Source: Mactromeris polynyma (lineage: Eukaryota; Mollusca; Bivalvia; Venerida; Mactridae). Taken from it: DNA of 64,000 nt. The notes under the pieces are model-generated. The model was given only the letters and a program-made list of their open reading frames with translations. It was not told where the DNA came from and searched no databases. This document shows positions 40,801 through 52,705 of the stretch, one piece after another. The position numbers and the translations under genes are program-made. Positions within the stretch are counted from its first letter, which is position 1. Every line of letters starts with the position of its first letter. Location: assembly GCA_032209605.1 (NCBI GenBank), contig JASFXZ010000039.1:4402001-4466000 (forward strand), in the 5' to 3' direction.

Positions 40801-43800
40801 AGCCCCTTCAAAAAATTAGACCTTACACCCTTTTCATATTGTTAAAGGTTTGCGATGAATAGAATAAAGTATTTAATGTTATAGAAATAATCTAGAACTC
40901 CTCTTTGTAATGTATTGACTTTCAAAATGATTGGGCGGTCAGCGAAGCCTCTGCATTTTATCATTTTAATTTACTTGTTAACTTGTTCGATAAATACAAT
41001 TAAACATAAACAGTTGATGTTAGTCTTGTTACTTGTTTGATATGTTTTAAGCTAGGTGATGTCATATTACCAATAAAAAAGTTCTGTTTCTCTTTATTCA
41101 GGCACGGGAAACTGGTAAATCTCAGGGGAAATGGTTGATGATAAATATACAAAATGTTCAGGAATTCTCATGCCAAGCTCTGAACCGTGATGTATGGAGT
41201 AAGGATGCTGTAAAGGCCTTGATTAAAGATAATTTCATCTTCTGGCAGGTAAAATGTGTTTAAAGTACCTACAATCTATGACTCATGGATCATTGTCTAC
41301 TTATAGGTATGTTTCGTTGACAGATCATATTGGATCACTTGTCACCCCTCATATTTTGTTAAAATGTCATCTTAGTAATATATTACATAGCAGGACTGTC
41401 ACAAATTCTTGAGGTAGCAGGAAAATCGCGGAGTCTGTGGGTACTCCCCTTTAATTATGATTATAGATAAGAAAAGTAGTCGGGTGATACTGCTGAAGTT
41501 ACTGGGTTATTTTACTGGCTCTTATTGACACCCCTGCAAAGAAGTCGATGTGAATTGAATGCATATGGAAAAATATTCCCCCTCATTTAAGCTCAAATGG
41601 GTCCTAAGGGCCTTGGTGATATATTGGGATCATTTGACGACCAACCTTTATTTCTAACAAATTACTTCTTTCTTTATTTACTCAAATTAACCCAATTTGT
41701 ATGGAGGCATTCCTTAGTGTTAACGATTGAACACTGTACAAGTGATGGACCTGACCCCATTTGTCGCCTCTGAATTGGAAAATGCATGTTTTCTTCAAAC
41801 AACTTCTGCAAAAATGCTTCCTGAAATTCAACCAAATATCTAAATTTATTGCTCTGTTCTACTTTCTTCCATAAGGCGTAATACATTTTTCATACTGTTT
41901 CAAACTAAAGTTTAATAATGGTGAGCACTACAGGCTCTCTGGACCTCTTGGTTTGATTTATTGAAAATTGTCGAAATCTTGACAAAAGAGGTTTATTTTA
42001 GTCCTTCCAATGACATTTAACTCTATTATTAAAATCTTAATTTACCTTGCACTGTATTTACTTCAGGTTTACCACGATAGCGATGAGGGACAGAGATATT
42101 GTCATTTCTATAAAGTTGACCACTGGCCCTACATTGCTATCCTAGATCCTCGTACTGGTGAAAACTTAATTATCTGGCATAAAGTTGAAGCTTTGACCTT
42201 CTGTGATCTTGGTAATACAACTTGTATTATTGTGTTACTGTGATATGTAGTGATTTACACTAATGGTTTGTTACTGAAAACCGGATGACTTAGATGCATT
42301 TAGTTAGAAACAGCAGAGTTACGCCCCTTGATTGAGTAAAGTGGAGGCACCTATGTGCTGTAAACACATTTCTAGTTGACATTGAATTAAAAACAACATC
42401 AGTAGCTTATGGAAACAAATGTATTTTATTTATAAAATATTAAACTGCTAATAACAGTAATCATCTTTAAGGTAATTGTAGGTCACATTATTTGTTCTTT
42501 CTCTTGAAATTTATTGAAAATAACTTACGGATGTCATCGCTTGTCTATGAAATCATTTTTGCAACCTATTTATATTCTTTATTGTTAATTATTCCTATGG
42601 TAGCTGTGCTATAAGTTTTTTTTAAAGAAATTATGTATCACCTTTGTTTTCAGTTTCCGAGTTTCTGACTCAACATCCCACAATAGACAATATGTCACCT
42701 CCTCCAGCTCAACTGGCTAAAAGAGTTAAAACAGTTTGTGTTATAATTATTTCATTATAAATTATCGTTACCTGGTCCTTTATGAGCTAATGGTAGTGAT
42801 TGTTTTTGCCTAAATATCATTCTAGAATACTACTATCATGTCAAATGTTTAACTTATCATGTTCATGTAATATATTTTGGTTGTTAGTTTTGTCACAACT
42901 TTTCTTTCTATTTTATGTCAACACCAGACATTTCTGAAATAGACTGGTAGTTTTGGTCGCTTATTGCCTTATTTTAATCACTGCAGGTAAAATCGTTGAA
43001 TTTTGTTTAAAATCAGTTTATACAGTATTTCTTCTTCCACAGCAAAACTGTAATATTTTGTAACTTCTTAATACTCTTTGTGGCTTCCACATGAATGAAC
43101 AGTGGATGTAACTTTTTACTTATTATTTAATCCAGGATGATAGTTTGATGGATGCTACAGAAGATGATCAACTACAGGCAGCTATCACAGCATCTCTTAC
43201 TGAAGTGTCTAAACCAGTTGTAGTGAAAGATTCCGATTCTGAAAATGACTCTGACAGTGAGCTTGAAACATTTACTGATTCTGAAGATGAGACGCAATGT
43301 AAAGGCGTAAAGTCAAAACAACACTCAGGTTCAGGCAATAAAACTCAGGCTCATAGTTCACCCAAATCTAAACATTCACTAAAAGAACATGCTGAGAAAG
43401 ATAATTCTCCAGAAAGAAACATGCAAAGTTCTCCAGGTCTTAGGAGTCGACGTTGTAAGTCACCTTTGACTGGTACTAGTGTTAGTGCTGATTGTGTGCA
43501 AAAACCTCAGAGAAAGGTATCGCCTCGTAGAAATAGACAATCTTCTCCAGCTAAAGATTTACCCAGTAGTAGAAAAATGTCTCCTATAAAAAGTTCACCT
43601 GAAAAGTCCAAAAGTATTCACAATGACGTCCATCCAGCTGTGTTGGAAACTATCCGTAGGAATTCAACATCTGAAGATGATGATTTCAATGATTCTACAG
43701 CAACAAAAGACAGTAAAACAAGTAGCAGTACAGAGGCAGCAGATTTATCCATGGAATCACTCACTGATCCAAGAGACTATAAATCATTACTTGGACCTGA

Positions 43801-46229
43801 TACAGGTAAGATATTTGCCCTTCAAAGTGTTGGTCTTGATACATTAAAATTGCTGTTGAAGTTTTCCTGTAGTTGGGTTGATTCATGACATTGCTTCTCT
43901 CAAACACATCCAGGTGACTAGACTGTTGGGGACTCATATCCATACCTGCAAATTGGGGGAATTCCTATCTTTAAATGATGAAAAGGACAATTGTCAGCCA
44001 AACTTATATAATCAGATTTTGATTTCTGTCTACTGTTTTGATTATGACAATATACAATATTTTTGGAAGGATGTCGTAATATATCAAAGAAAAGTGGATC
44101 AAACCCAACTATTCGTTCAAGAATTTTCTTTTTCATGAGGGGTTTTAAATGGGAAAAGGGGAATGAAAACAGTGGTAGGGGCATGGCCTCAGGGGAATGG
44201 CACTCATAAACGGCCCCAAAATAAACCAAGTGTCCTGACATCACAAGTCCACTGTGTTACATGAAATACAAAAAGTTAGGTAACTATATGGCTGGGAAAA
44301 GAAACTTTGCCACGTTATACATATATTTAAGACATTGCTATTTCTCTGATATGAAATGGAAAAAAAACGAGCCTGATTAATTGTATTGATACTAGCTTTT
44401 CAAGTGTGCCTACATTTAACAAGTCATTAGAAGTTATAATGTATCATTTCTACATTCAACTGTAGTTTTATCATGTATGTTCTTTGTATTAAGTTGTTGT
44501 ATTTGAATCATCTTTTATGTTACTGTTTATACTTTACTATTCTGTAGATGAGAAGACCACATTGATGTTGAGGTTACCTGATGGACAAAGGGAGAGACTT
44601 TGTGTAGCATTTTCATCCAAACTAATGGTATGCGAATTCTATTTCTGGATTTTAAAGCTGTTTTTGAAAAATGATAAATATCAATGGATAATTATAGGCT
44701 AGCGAAAAAATACAGCGAGGCACAGTGGTTTGCAAGCACAGAGCACCTGACTCTAGGGGTGAGGCAATACATATCACAATATGCCTCTGACAATGCAATA
44801 TGTACCACAATACATCATGAAGGATAAGAAATTTATTCCAAATTCTACACTTGTTATAACTGATGATAATGAAATAAATTATGAATGCATATTACTTAAA
44901 AAACTTGTTAACTTGCTAAAACGAAACCAACAATATAAAATTAGTCAACTCTACGTCAAGACACTGTTAACAAGTTAATATTGATAAATAACTTACAGTC
45001 TTCTTCAGGCCCTGAAAAAAAATCAGAGAAAAAACATAGTTCTGCATTTCATGTGGGCCGCTTGGGTCAGAAATAGTTCTGCATTTCATGTGGGTCGCTT
45101 AGGTCAGAAATAGTTCTGCATTTCATGCGGGTCGCTTGGGTCAGAAATGGTTGTGGACGAGAATATGACATAAAAATATAAATATTGTGATGGTTTAAAT
45201 CCTGTTCAACAACCAGTTTGGATGGCTTAGGAATGTTGATTTTTTTTCTCAAATAAATGCGAGAAAGTTATCAGAACTACAGTGATATCACTACACTCCT
45301 CCCAGATTTAAGGAGTAAAATTGTAATTTATCTCCATACAGAGTTGTCGTTTGTGTGTCACCTTTTGTGTGTGATAACCCACCTGTTTTTAGTTCCCAAT
45401 TGACTATTCATTTCCTTGTTTGTATCAGTTATGCAACATTTTTATGAGTTTTGCACAAAATCATTGCATTAACGATTCAAGACTGGCATAAAATCACTTG
45501 CCATGGCAGACGTTTGTTAGTACATTTGAGCACTGCTGTACGATTTCCAACATCTTCTATAAGTGACGTCATTTCCAGAAAACGTCATATGTGACATCAC
45601 CATGTACTGACAGTTAACACTATTTGCCGCATATGGCAATATGAAAACAAAGTGACCATATGGAATAATTATTGTTTCCTGCTTGCACATAGTGACATCA
45701 CCTGTGACGATGTCTTGAAATGACGTCACTTACAGAAGAGGTTGGAAATCCCACAGCATCACTCATTTATGCCTCTCGGTTCTTATATGAACTGGCATAT
45801 GTGAGCAGCTGAGTGGATTTTAGACCTGATTCATAAAAAAGATCTAAAACTTGAGATTGACTGAACTGTAGCAGTAAAGACACAATACGACAGTCAATAC
45901 ATTGCTAGTCGCATATCCTTACATTTCTCAGCTTTTTCCTGATTTCAGAATTGTTTTGAAAAATAAACATCTGTTAGGTCATATTTTATGAAAATTGTGT
46001 CTGTTGTGCTGCAATTAAATGTTTCTTTATGTTTAGTATTAAATGTATTCTTAATTTATACTTTCAGGCTCTGGTGTTATTTGTTGGATCTCATGGGTAT
46101 TCTAACGAAAGATTTGAATTAATTGCTCAGTTTCCACGACGACAACTCAGTCAACTCGACTACGATGCTACACTCAGGGATATAGGTCTTCATGCTCAAG
46201 AAACAATCTTTGTACAAGCAAGATCGTAA
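34897..46229 (+). CDS. UBXN7: UBX domain-containing protein 7 (p97/VCP cofactor), complete, 11 coding exons
   Basis: Exons: 34897-34951, 36966-37089, 38037-38101, 38475-38546, 40268-40413, 41102-41248, 42067-42211, 42654-42733, 43136-43805, 44548-44627, 46068-46229. Every junction is GT-AG and every phase closes, giving 581 codons plus TAA. Exon 1 was chosen because MDKTKKNDSLISQFCSVTG matches the UBXN7 N-terminus, has G at -3 and +4, and ends in the phase exon 2 needs. Domains: UBA about residues 8-48 (IGKQLLEACGGNLELAI); UAS thioredoxin-like about 140-262 (KWLMINIQNVQEFSCQALN, YHDSDEGQRY, ILDPRTGE); UIM about 287-302 (LQAAITASL); UBX about 502-581 with the p97-binding FPR loop at 550-552. 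Known family role: links ubiquitinated proteins and cullin-RING ligases to p97/VCP for extraction and degradation. It is longer than human UBXN7 because exon 9 carries a ~200-residue acidic, Ser/Pro-rich linker. The orthologue call is firm; isoforms cannot be judged. Confidence 0.93.
35524..36316. mobile_element. Foldback element in UBXN7 intron 1 with iterated tcaactcgtacc ends
   Basis: The left flank (35524-35622) has about seven iterations of a 15-16-bp motif like ttagttaactcgtacc. The right part (36080-36316) has the same motifs in reverse orientation (ggtacgagttgacca, ggtacaagttaacta). This is the layout of a foldback-type element. A second inverted-repeat element (35638-35951) sits inside it. 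Confidence 0.7.
35638..35951. mobile_element. GC-rich inverted-repeat element (MITE) with TTA duplication, nested
   Basis: About 45 bp of inverted repeat (tgcatcagtccattgtaacc, then cccccccaggtccgggg on the left) define the ends, flanked by TTA at 35635-35637 and 35952-35954. A 3-bp TTA duplication fits PIF/Harbinger-type elements, but the termini are not typical. GC content is far above the surroundings. Open frames within it are shadows of the palindrome. Confidence 0.75.
36739..36830. repeat. Short repeat cluster in UBXN7 intron 1
   Basis: The motif cagtaatac/cagtaatatt occurs three times, each after ccgggcc, ccgggac or ccggtcc. A small repeat of unknown origin about 140 bp before exon 2. 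Confidence 0.5.
40299..40346 (+). repeat. In-frame 24-nt duplication in UBXN7 exon 5
   Basis: Two near-identical 24-nt units sit back to back and encode the repeated peptide SGSRAS. They lie in the linker between the DGFRDFQ segment and the LFRPPLDL motif, a region not expected to fold. The length, a multiple of three, keeps the frame. It is a recent local duplication, possibly polymorphic. Confidence 0.85.
42290..42376. repeat. Truncated copy of the 3291-4132 repeat in UBXN7 intron 7
   Basis: Carries agagttacgccccttgattg, then a segment ending ctgtaaacacatttctagtt, matching the right end of the repeat at 3291-4132. Only the terminal part is present. Confidence 0.5.
45037..45147. repeat. 37-bp tandem repeat, three copies, UBXN7 intron 10
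   Basis: Three consecutive copies of a unit containing agttctgcatttcatgtggg followed by tcgcttgggtcagaa, differing at a few positions. Confidence 0.85.
45528..45764. mobile_element. MITE family A, copy 3, in UBXN7 intron 10
   Basis: Same family as the two copies near 13.2-13.8 kb, flanked by a perfect ATTT duplication (45524-45527, 45765-45768). Both arms carry the full palindrome tgacgtca. It lies between UBXN7 exons 10 and 11. Confidence 0.87.
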
Positions 46230-46382
46230 TTTATATCTGCTAATTGGTGATCAGCGGTTCCATTTTACACCAGCCACATTTTGTCTGCATTTTGTAAATA
46301 TGTATATTATTACAAAAACTGAAAGTTGTTCAAGACAGTTGAAACCTACTGCTGTTTTGCACAAAAAATAATTTGTGTTTTC

Positions 46383-46388
46383 AATAAA
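46383..46388 (+). terminator. Candidate UBXN7 polyadenylation signal
   Basis: AATAAA lies about 155 nt after the UBXN7 stop codon, with a tgttctgt stretch about 25 nt downstream. A second AATAAA occurs near 46983. Either could end the transcript; the nearer one is favoured on distance alone. Confidence 0.45.
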
Positions 46389-47682
46389 TTCAAACTTCAA
46401 ATCGGAAAATGTTCTGTCAATTAGATCTAGCATTAAATAGACGAGAATATTAATACAGAAAGATTATATCAACATATTCTTTTAAATCATACTGATAGTC
46501 GACCTGCATAAATGGTTAAAAATCTTTGAAAGAATTAACATGTTTTGCCGTCACATTTATCTTGTTAGTTTGTGGTTGACTTTTTCTGTAAAATTAAAAA
46601 AGATTCTACCATTTTAATTGTACCAGTTATTTATTAGTTACAATTTTTATTTATGCATGCTCAATTAATGTAAGGTAAGAGGTACAGAATATGTAAATAT
46701 ATAACGAGGTATTATAATAGTGAACAATGAAATACTTATAGATACAGAAAATGAAACAAAAATGGATCATACAAACACTTGCATACATGCATGTGATGTT
46801 ACCTTACAATTGTATTTACTTCAAAATTAATGTTCATTGTGTTTATCATTGTTAGGTTTTGCGAATTATTGCAATTATATTAAATTGACTTTCAGGTGAT
46901 TAAATCTTTCGAGCTATTTATTTCTTATTGTGTTTTGTATTTGTAAACTTGAATCCGTACAATTGGGTGCCAAGGTTTAGAAATAAACACTGTTAAACGT
47001 GCTTATACGTTCGTAAGAAGTGCTCATATTTTTAATTCATGTTGGTTGTTATTTTATTGTCATACAGAAAATATCAACACGTTGATTGACCTCTATTTAT
47101 TTTTCAGTTCATTAAATTCTAAACAAAGTGTTACATCTTTATTGTTCTATTTGTGAAATGATGTTTCATTAGCTATTGTTGTAGTAAACAAGATCCGTTT
47201 AAAATGAGAACATGTTAACATCAAACATGACCCAGACATTGAAAATCATACATTTATACTTGCATACAACCTAGAACATATATGTATTTGCTTCTATTGT
47301 AAAAATTGAGGCGAAGAACATGCTGCCTATGATTTATTGTCCAGAAATGTCCTGTCTTGTATTGCTAGATGTTTGCTGTCTAGATTAGTTTCTTCCAGCG
47401 TAGTCAGTTTATGCTTACATGTGGTATTCTTGGCACTAAAGTTAATTGCATGCCTCAAACGAGATTTACCCTCAGTAAATATACAGTCAGTTTCAAGGCT
47501 GTATGGCCGCTCTGTTGTTCAGTGATTTCTCTTCATATTTTTGTGAAGTATTTCTGTTTACTCTCCATTCCTCACCTTGCTGGTTTTTACATGTTTAACG
47601 TCCATCTGTGTATATCACACAATTATTTTAGTGAACTTGAGGAAAAAGGATGGTCGCTATAACAATTAAAATAAATGATATA

Positions 47683-48058
47683 CACTGCCCTCCAAAAGTT
47701 CCTTCACATTTCGACACTTCCCCATGCAATTGATGTATTTTCATATTCGTTTCACATGCAATAAATCAAAAATGCTTCTTAGAACAGCAATAATTTTTTG
47801 TATAAGTATTTATAAATTTGTACTGAATCAAATTATCTTATTTTCTGTGTCATATCAATCAGTTACACACATTGGTTTCGGATGCAGGCCGATTGATGCT
47901 GCTGCCGAGATGTGCAAATTGTTAATTCTTAACAACCCATCACAGAGGTGGGATGAATAATTTTACTTCATGGTCAAATATGTTTTATTTGAAATTCTGT
48001 AAGAAAAAGTAACGAAATTCAAAATATTTAAGTGTGCAGAAACTCTTGGATGGCAGTG
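47683..48058. mobile_element. Tc1/mariner-type MITE
   Basis: Ends cactgccctccaaaagtt and (reverse complement) cactgccatccaagagtt form a ~30-bp imperfect inverted repeat, flanked by TA on both sides (47681-47682, 48059-48060). The sequence style matches Tc1-like termini. No transposase remains. It lies in the UBXN7-GALNT intergenic space. Confidence 0.75.
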
Positions 48059-49625
48059 TATATAAAGCTGTTACTATTGTAGAGTTGACGGGCTTGTTTC
48101 TTCGGTGTTTTGAAATCCATTTTATTTTGTTGGTATGTCAAAAGTGTTGTATTATGACAGATACAACCACGGTACATAATGGCCCGTTTCAAAAGATTGT
48201 GATAGCTTTTTGAAGCATGGATGGATGACAAATTGTGTTAAGAAAGAATATCATGCTTAGTTGCTGAGGTTCTGCACACATCAAATATAAATGGTTTCTC
48301 TGTCAACTTGATACATAATCATGACGCAACATATTGGAAAATTCACCGACCATTTAATTCGCATCAACACAATATCTGCAGCCAAACTACATTTATACGA
48401 TTGAATACAGAGCAAAACAGTGAAAATGGACTGGAAAAGTGTTGTCGAGGTGGTCATTAAGTGAGATTTTACTGTCTATGATTATACCAGCAGGAAGATA
48501 TTCCATCAAGTTTTGCCATCGTTACAAGTGAACAGTTCTTGAATGATCACATAGTAGGGGCTACTGGTTGCATTGTCTCCGCTCCGTAGTTGTCGATCGA
48601 GCATTGTTTTAAAATAGCGCCAACCATTGAGTTAATTGACAGCATACATTTGTATTTAATATCGACCAATCTTCATCAATACTCGTGATCGAGTCCGAAT
48701 TGTTAGTAATTTTACTTCTGAACGTACGTTTTCTTAACTTTTATTACACTTAACGCAGGTTTTGCAGCTGACGTGTTTACCAGGTATACAATATTGATCA
48801 TAACTCACTAGCCCGGGGTATGGGGCTAGTAACTTTACTTTTATTGCTAGAAGGTATTTCTGGGTGCAAGCCTGAGCAAGCAAGCGTTTATTTTTAATGA
48901 GAAAATTTTGTTCGGAAGAAGAGAATTTTTTTTTTATTATTTCAACAATTCACATAGATACATAATATTGACTACGATATTTACAACAAAATCTGTTACA
49001 CGTATAAGTATCGTACTTGTAAGAATAGTATAGTACTTTTACTAAGTAACTCTGCCCAAACAGGCTGGTGCTCTGAACAATGAAGCAAAGACTGCGTATA
49101 TGTACAGACATACAACGTTGTAAATCTATAGCGCTGATTAAAATAAGCAAAGCCTCACCATCGATTTATCTGCAGCAGCTGCTGCCTTCTATACCTCAAA
49201 ATATAATGAAGGATCACAAACCTCAAAAGCGGACATGGGAGAGACTAAACATGAGATAAATTGACAAGAGCACTGATATCATCAAATGAAAAAAGTCGTC
49301 GACTTCGATACGTATTTTCCGTTTCGGGTAGATTTAGAATGAATTTAGGTGTTCGTATCTATCTGACCTAACTTTTACATATTTGAGTCATTACTCGTGT
49401 CTGTGTACCAGACCATCTGAGTTGCAGCCGCAAATAGCTAGTATTTTGCAAGTTTACAATACGTGGCAAATAGTGTATAGCTTTAGTATTTCAGCTTATG
49501 CTACGCGCTTAGCTAATCACACATTTTCAATTATGCGTCTTTGGACATCGAAATGACTTGGCCTATACCTATACTCGTAACTACCTACATTCACTTATTT
49601 GATATAAACGTATACACATGTCCTT

Positions 49626-51362
49626 CTAAGGCAAGATAGTCCATTCCCATTGTTGGTACTGCGAACCATTCACACATTCTTCAAGAGAGACTTGTTCAGT
49701 AACGTTGGCAGTCAAACATTTACCAGTAACTTGATGCTTCAACACGCCATCTTTTTCATAACTCCATTTAAAGTTGTCACTTAACCAATTTAATTCTTCC
49801 ATAATAAGTTTTAGTGCACCAGTTGCTTGGTCAACTGTTAGCCAAACACGATCAATGACGATACCCGAATCCTCTGTGAAAACAGCGTACTGGTTGCTGT
49901 TACCAGTGCAATGGTACAAAATCAATGAATATTTCCCATCGACAGTAGCACGGTCTGTGCACATTTTCCGTGCTACATTTCTGATCACACCCTTCTCCTT
50001 TGGCTTTATTGGTATGTATGTATCCGATATCGACCGAAGTTGATCGATAAAATATTGATATGGGTGACATTTATTGTCAATTTTAATTTGCTTCCTTTCA
50101 CTTAAGTCGCCAACATTTTCTAACAATTTTGTAATATTGTCTGATCGACGTATTTGCATAACAATGTCTAGTAAATATCCATCCATCCACACAAGAGCAA
50201 ACCGAAGCAGATTCTTCGTTACATAATCTTTGTTCGGATGGAACTTATTCCAGGGGGCAGGTCTGTACACATGCCCGACTTTAGAACACGGTAACATTTC
50301 GACCCTGCCACCACACAGCCATACCTTCACCGACATTTCAAGATGCTCAGCACCCCATATCTCCATACCTCGATCAAAACCACCAAGTTGTAGAAAGAAT
50401 GACTTTTTCATTGCCATCATGTTCCCAGGGACAATCCCATATGGTATTGGGTCAACACTGCCATTTCTGATTTTAATAAATTTGTCGGAATAATGAATCC
50501 AGTGTTCATTTAGAGAAATTTGGTCGAAGGACAAAAACCATTCTTCATGGCCACCGGTATAAAAACTGAAATGTTCACTGCTTATTACTCCAATGTGTGA
50601 CGTAAGCAAATATGTTGGTTGTTGTTTGAGTCTATACAAGACTGGTTCTAGCCAACCTGGTGTCACTTCAACATGACCGTCCATAACAATAAAATAATCC
50701 GCTTCGGCGGCCAAAATACCACGTTGTCTGGCTTTCATGAGTCCAACCGATTTTTCGTTTCTCAGGACTTTCAGTTTCTCTACGTTTGCAACGTGAACTT
50801 TAACTATTGATAATAGTTCCTCTTGCTCTGATCCATCGTCTATGAGAATAATTTCTTTAATAAGATCTGCTGGTGTGGTTTCCAGTATGCTATATACTGT
50901 TCTGAGAAGAGTTATAGCAGGTTCGTCACGGAAAGTAAGTATAATGCTTACCGGCTGGAGATCGGACGGATATACAATCTGCTTACATGCTTCAGGTCTT
51001 CTGTCTGGTTGAACTCTTTTAAGTCCCACTTGTCTGCTTAGGTAGTTATTAACTTCGTATTTTAGGTATTGTATCCTCACCGCGTTATATTGCTCATCAT
51101 TTCCAGGGACTTTCACTTTGACTCCATCGGCCCCAGGCCCTACATAACGTGGTAATTCTTCAATATCTAGAGGTTTTCTGTCCAACATTTCCCATACGTT
51201 AGTATTGTCAATCACTGGGTCAGTTTTCACGAATACTTTTTGTTTTATGTCGTCAATACTGTCTCTCTGTGGTACATATGACTTACCATTCCACCAAAAC
51301 ACCGCACATATAAACAGTACATATATTATTATAGCAGTCTTAAAGAAAATTTGTCCGTCCAT
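49626..51362 (-). CDS. Polypeptide N-acetylgalactosaminyltransferase (GT27), single exon, divergent
   Basis: A 578-residue type II Golgi enzyme that starts mucin-type O-glycosylation by moving GalNAc from UDP-GalNAc to Ser/Thr. The ATG at 51362 is chosen: it has A at -3 and G at +4 and sits just before a membrane anchor (residues 8-24). In-frame codons continue upstream to 51455 but contain no ATG. Seen: GT-A start (VSIILTFRDEPAITLLRTV, 138-156), IDDGS (174-178), the DxH metal motif as MDGH (D228, H230), a Gal/GalNAc-T motif WGAEHLEM (336-343), PCSKVGH (H364), and a C-terminal ricin-type lectin domain (about 466-578) ending in a QW motif. Length is typical. Odd points: no introns, whereas many animal GALNT genes have them; WGAEH where the family usually has WGGEN; poorly conserved lectin repeats. 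Family is certain; subfamily and activity are not. Confidence 0.93.
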   Translation of the reverse strand: MDGQIFFKTAIIIYVLFICAVFWWNGKSYVPQRDSIDDIKQKVFVKTDPVIDNTNVWEMLDRKPLDIEELPRYVGPGADGVKVKVPGNDEQYNAVRIQYLKYEVNNYLSRQVGLKRVQPDRRPEACKQIVYPSDLQPVSIILTFRDEPAITLLRTVYSILETTPADLIKEIILIDDGSEQEELLSIVKVHVANVEKLKVLRNEKSVGLMKARQRGILAAEADYFIVMDGHVEVTPGWLEPVLYRLKQQPTYLLTSHIGVISSEHFSFYTGGHEEWFLSFDQISLNEHWIHYSDKFIKIRNGSVDPIPYGIVPGNMMAMKKSFFLQLGGFDRGMEIWGAEHLEMSVKVWLCGGRVEMLPCSKVGHVYRPAPWNKFHPNKDYVTKNLLRFALVWMDGYLLDIVMQIRRSDNITKLLENVGDLSERKQIKIDNKCHPYQYFIDQLRSISDTYIPIKPKEKGVIRNVARKMCTDRATVDGKYSLILYHCTGNSNQYAVFTEDSGIVIDRVWLTVDQATGALKLIMEELNWLSDNFKWSYEKDGVLKHQVTGKCLTANVTEQVSLEECVNGSQYQQWEWTILP

Positions 51363-52584
51363 TTTCCTCTTTGATAGCGAGTGTACAATGATGACAGTTG
51401 TTACGCAGCTGTGGCAGATTATTTGTTTTGATGGGGCGTAGAAAGAGTTACACACAGTTTAATGTATGTGGTAAAGTCGCCTCATTTGATACCGCTGTGA
51501 TTTGTTGGCTTAAAGTTCAAAGAATTAACAACTTGCCGAGTCGTATGGTCGCTAACAGATAGGAATGTAGGATACATAAGAAAATCAGCTTGGTCGGTTT
51601 TCTTGTTGCTCTGTGTCGTTCAGTTGACAGAAAGTTTACGAGAGCTAAAACGCCAAATTAACAAATATAAAACGAAACCACGAGACAAACGAATCCACTA
51701 ATATCTTCCCTTACTGTGCCAAAACTAGCTGTCACATGTACAGCTTCAGTTCTCCATTAGTGTTTACAAGTTAAATAAATGTTTACCAACTAAAACAGTC
51801 GGCAACATTATCATCCAAAGTTCTGATCATTTTGTTTTTTTAATGTTAATGGTACATTGTATTTGAAAAACAAACTGGCGTGTAGTAAACTACATGTATA
51901 TCCAGTTCACATGACTTCAAAAGACACATACATCGTTCCTGTTTGCCCGAGTCCACATCTAGCATACCCTTATTACGCCCCTGACTTCAATTCATGTATT
52001 TCTATAGATTTCTTTTGTCAATGGATGACACGTGTAAGTCCCCAGTAATCATCGATAATCTTCACAGCTGTTGTATAATAAAATAATTTGTATGAGGGCT
52101 GTTCAATAACTTCATGATTCAGGCGGTATTTTATTCGTGTAAAGATCGTTGATGCAGTTTATTACTTCTGTTTTTGTCGTATTAAACTACTAAATTTCAA
52201 ACTGGCGAGACAGCTTAAATAATGGATAGACATCATGAATAATGTTTGCCCATAGTTTTAGTCATGCCCAACATACCAACACAAGTCAACGGAGTTAATG
52301 GAATGATGTACGCCCATTATGCACACAATTAATTGTTCCACCTTGTACTTACGAAAATTCGTTACTCTGTGAGAAACTCCTGACAATTCCACAAGTTAGA
52401 GAAATACTAGTACGTGTATTTAAATGTCAACACTATAGCCAGTCTTAAACCACTTCTTTTGCAATTGCACGAAGACTGAGTTAAGTTTAATATATGTACT
52501 GTTTATTTTACATCGAAGGTGAAACAAGTTATTACACCTTATATTATTCGCTCTCGATGTCTGCTTTCTGAGTGACCAACCAGT

Positions 52585-52705
52585 GATCGTGCCTTTAATT
52601 TAGGGATTGTGAAGTTCGCGGTTCAAACTTGCCCAAGGGGAGATTCAAACTCATGACATGCAGACCACGAGTCAGGGGCTCTACCCCTCGGCCACTATGC
52701 CTCAC
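52585..52705 (-). repeat. tRNA-derived SINE
   Basis: Read on the minus strand it starts gtgaggcatagtggccgagg, containing an A-box-like tggccgagggg, followed about 45 nt later by a B-box-like gagtttgaatctcc, then a tail ending tcacaatccctaaatt. The tail matches the copy at 60688-60803, so this is a dispersed family and not a functional tRNA gene. Confidence 0.65.

Larger units (their letters stand above)
46230..49625. other. UBXN7 3' UTR and UBXN7-GALNT intergenic region
   Basis: Contains the probable UBXN7 3' UTR, the TA-flanked MITE at 47683-48058 and a partial MITE near 48397-48474. The two genes point toward each other, so this is convergent intergenic DNA. The GALNT 3' UTR must occupy the right part; no clear AATAAA was found close to its stop. 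Confidence 0.6.

Noticed and set aside
51363..51455. Upstream extension of the GALNT frame
   Set aside because: It contains no ATG, while the ATG at 51362 has good context and directly precedes the membrane anchor.
52094..52200. Motif gagggctgttcaataactt resembling a mariner end
   Set aside because: No second terminus and no transposase remnant seen nearby.
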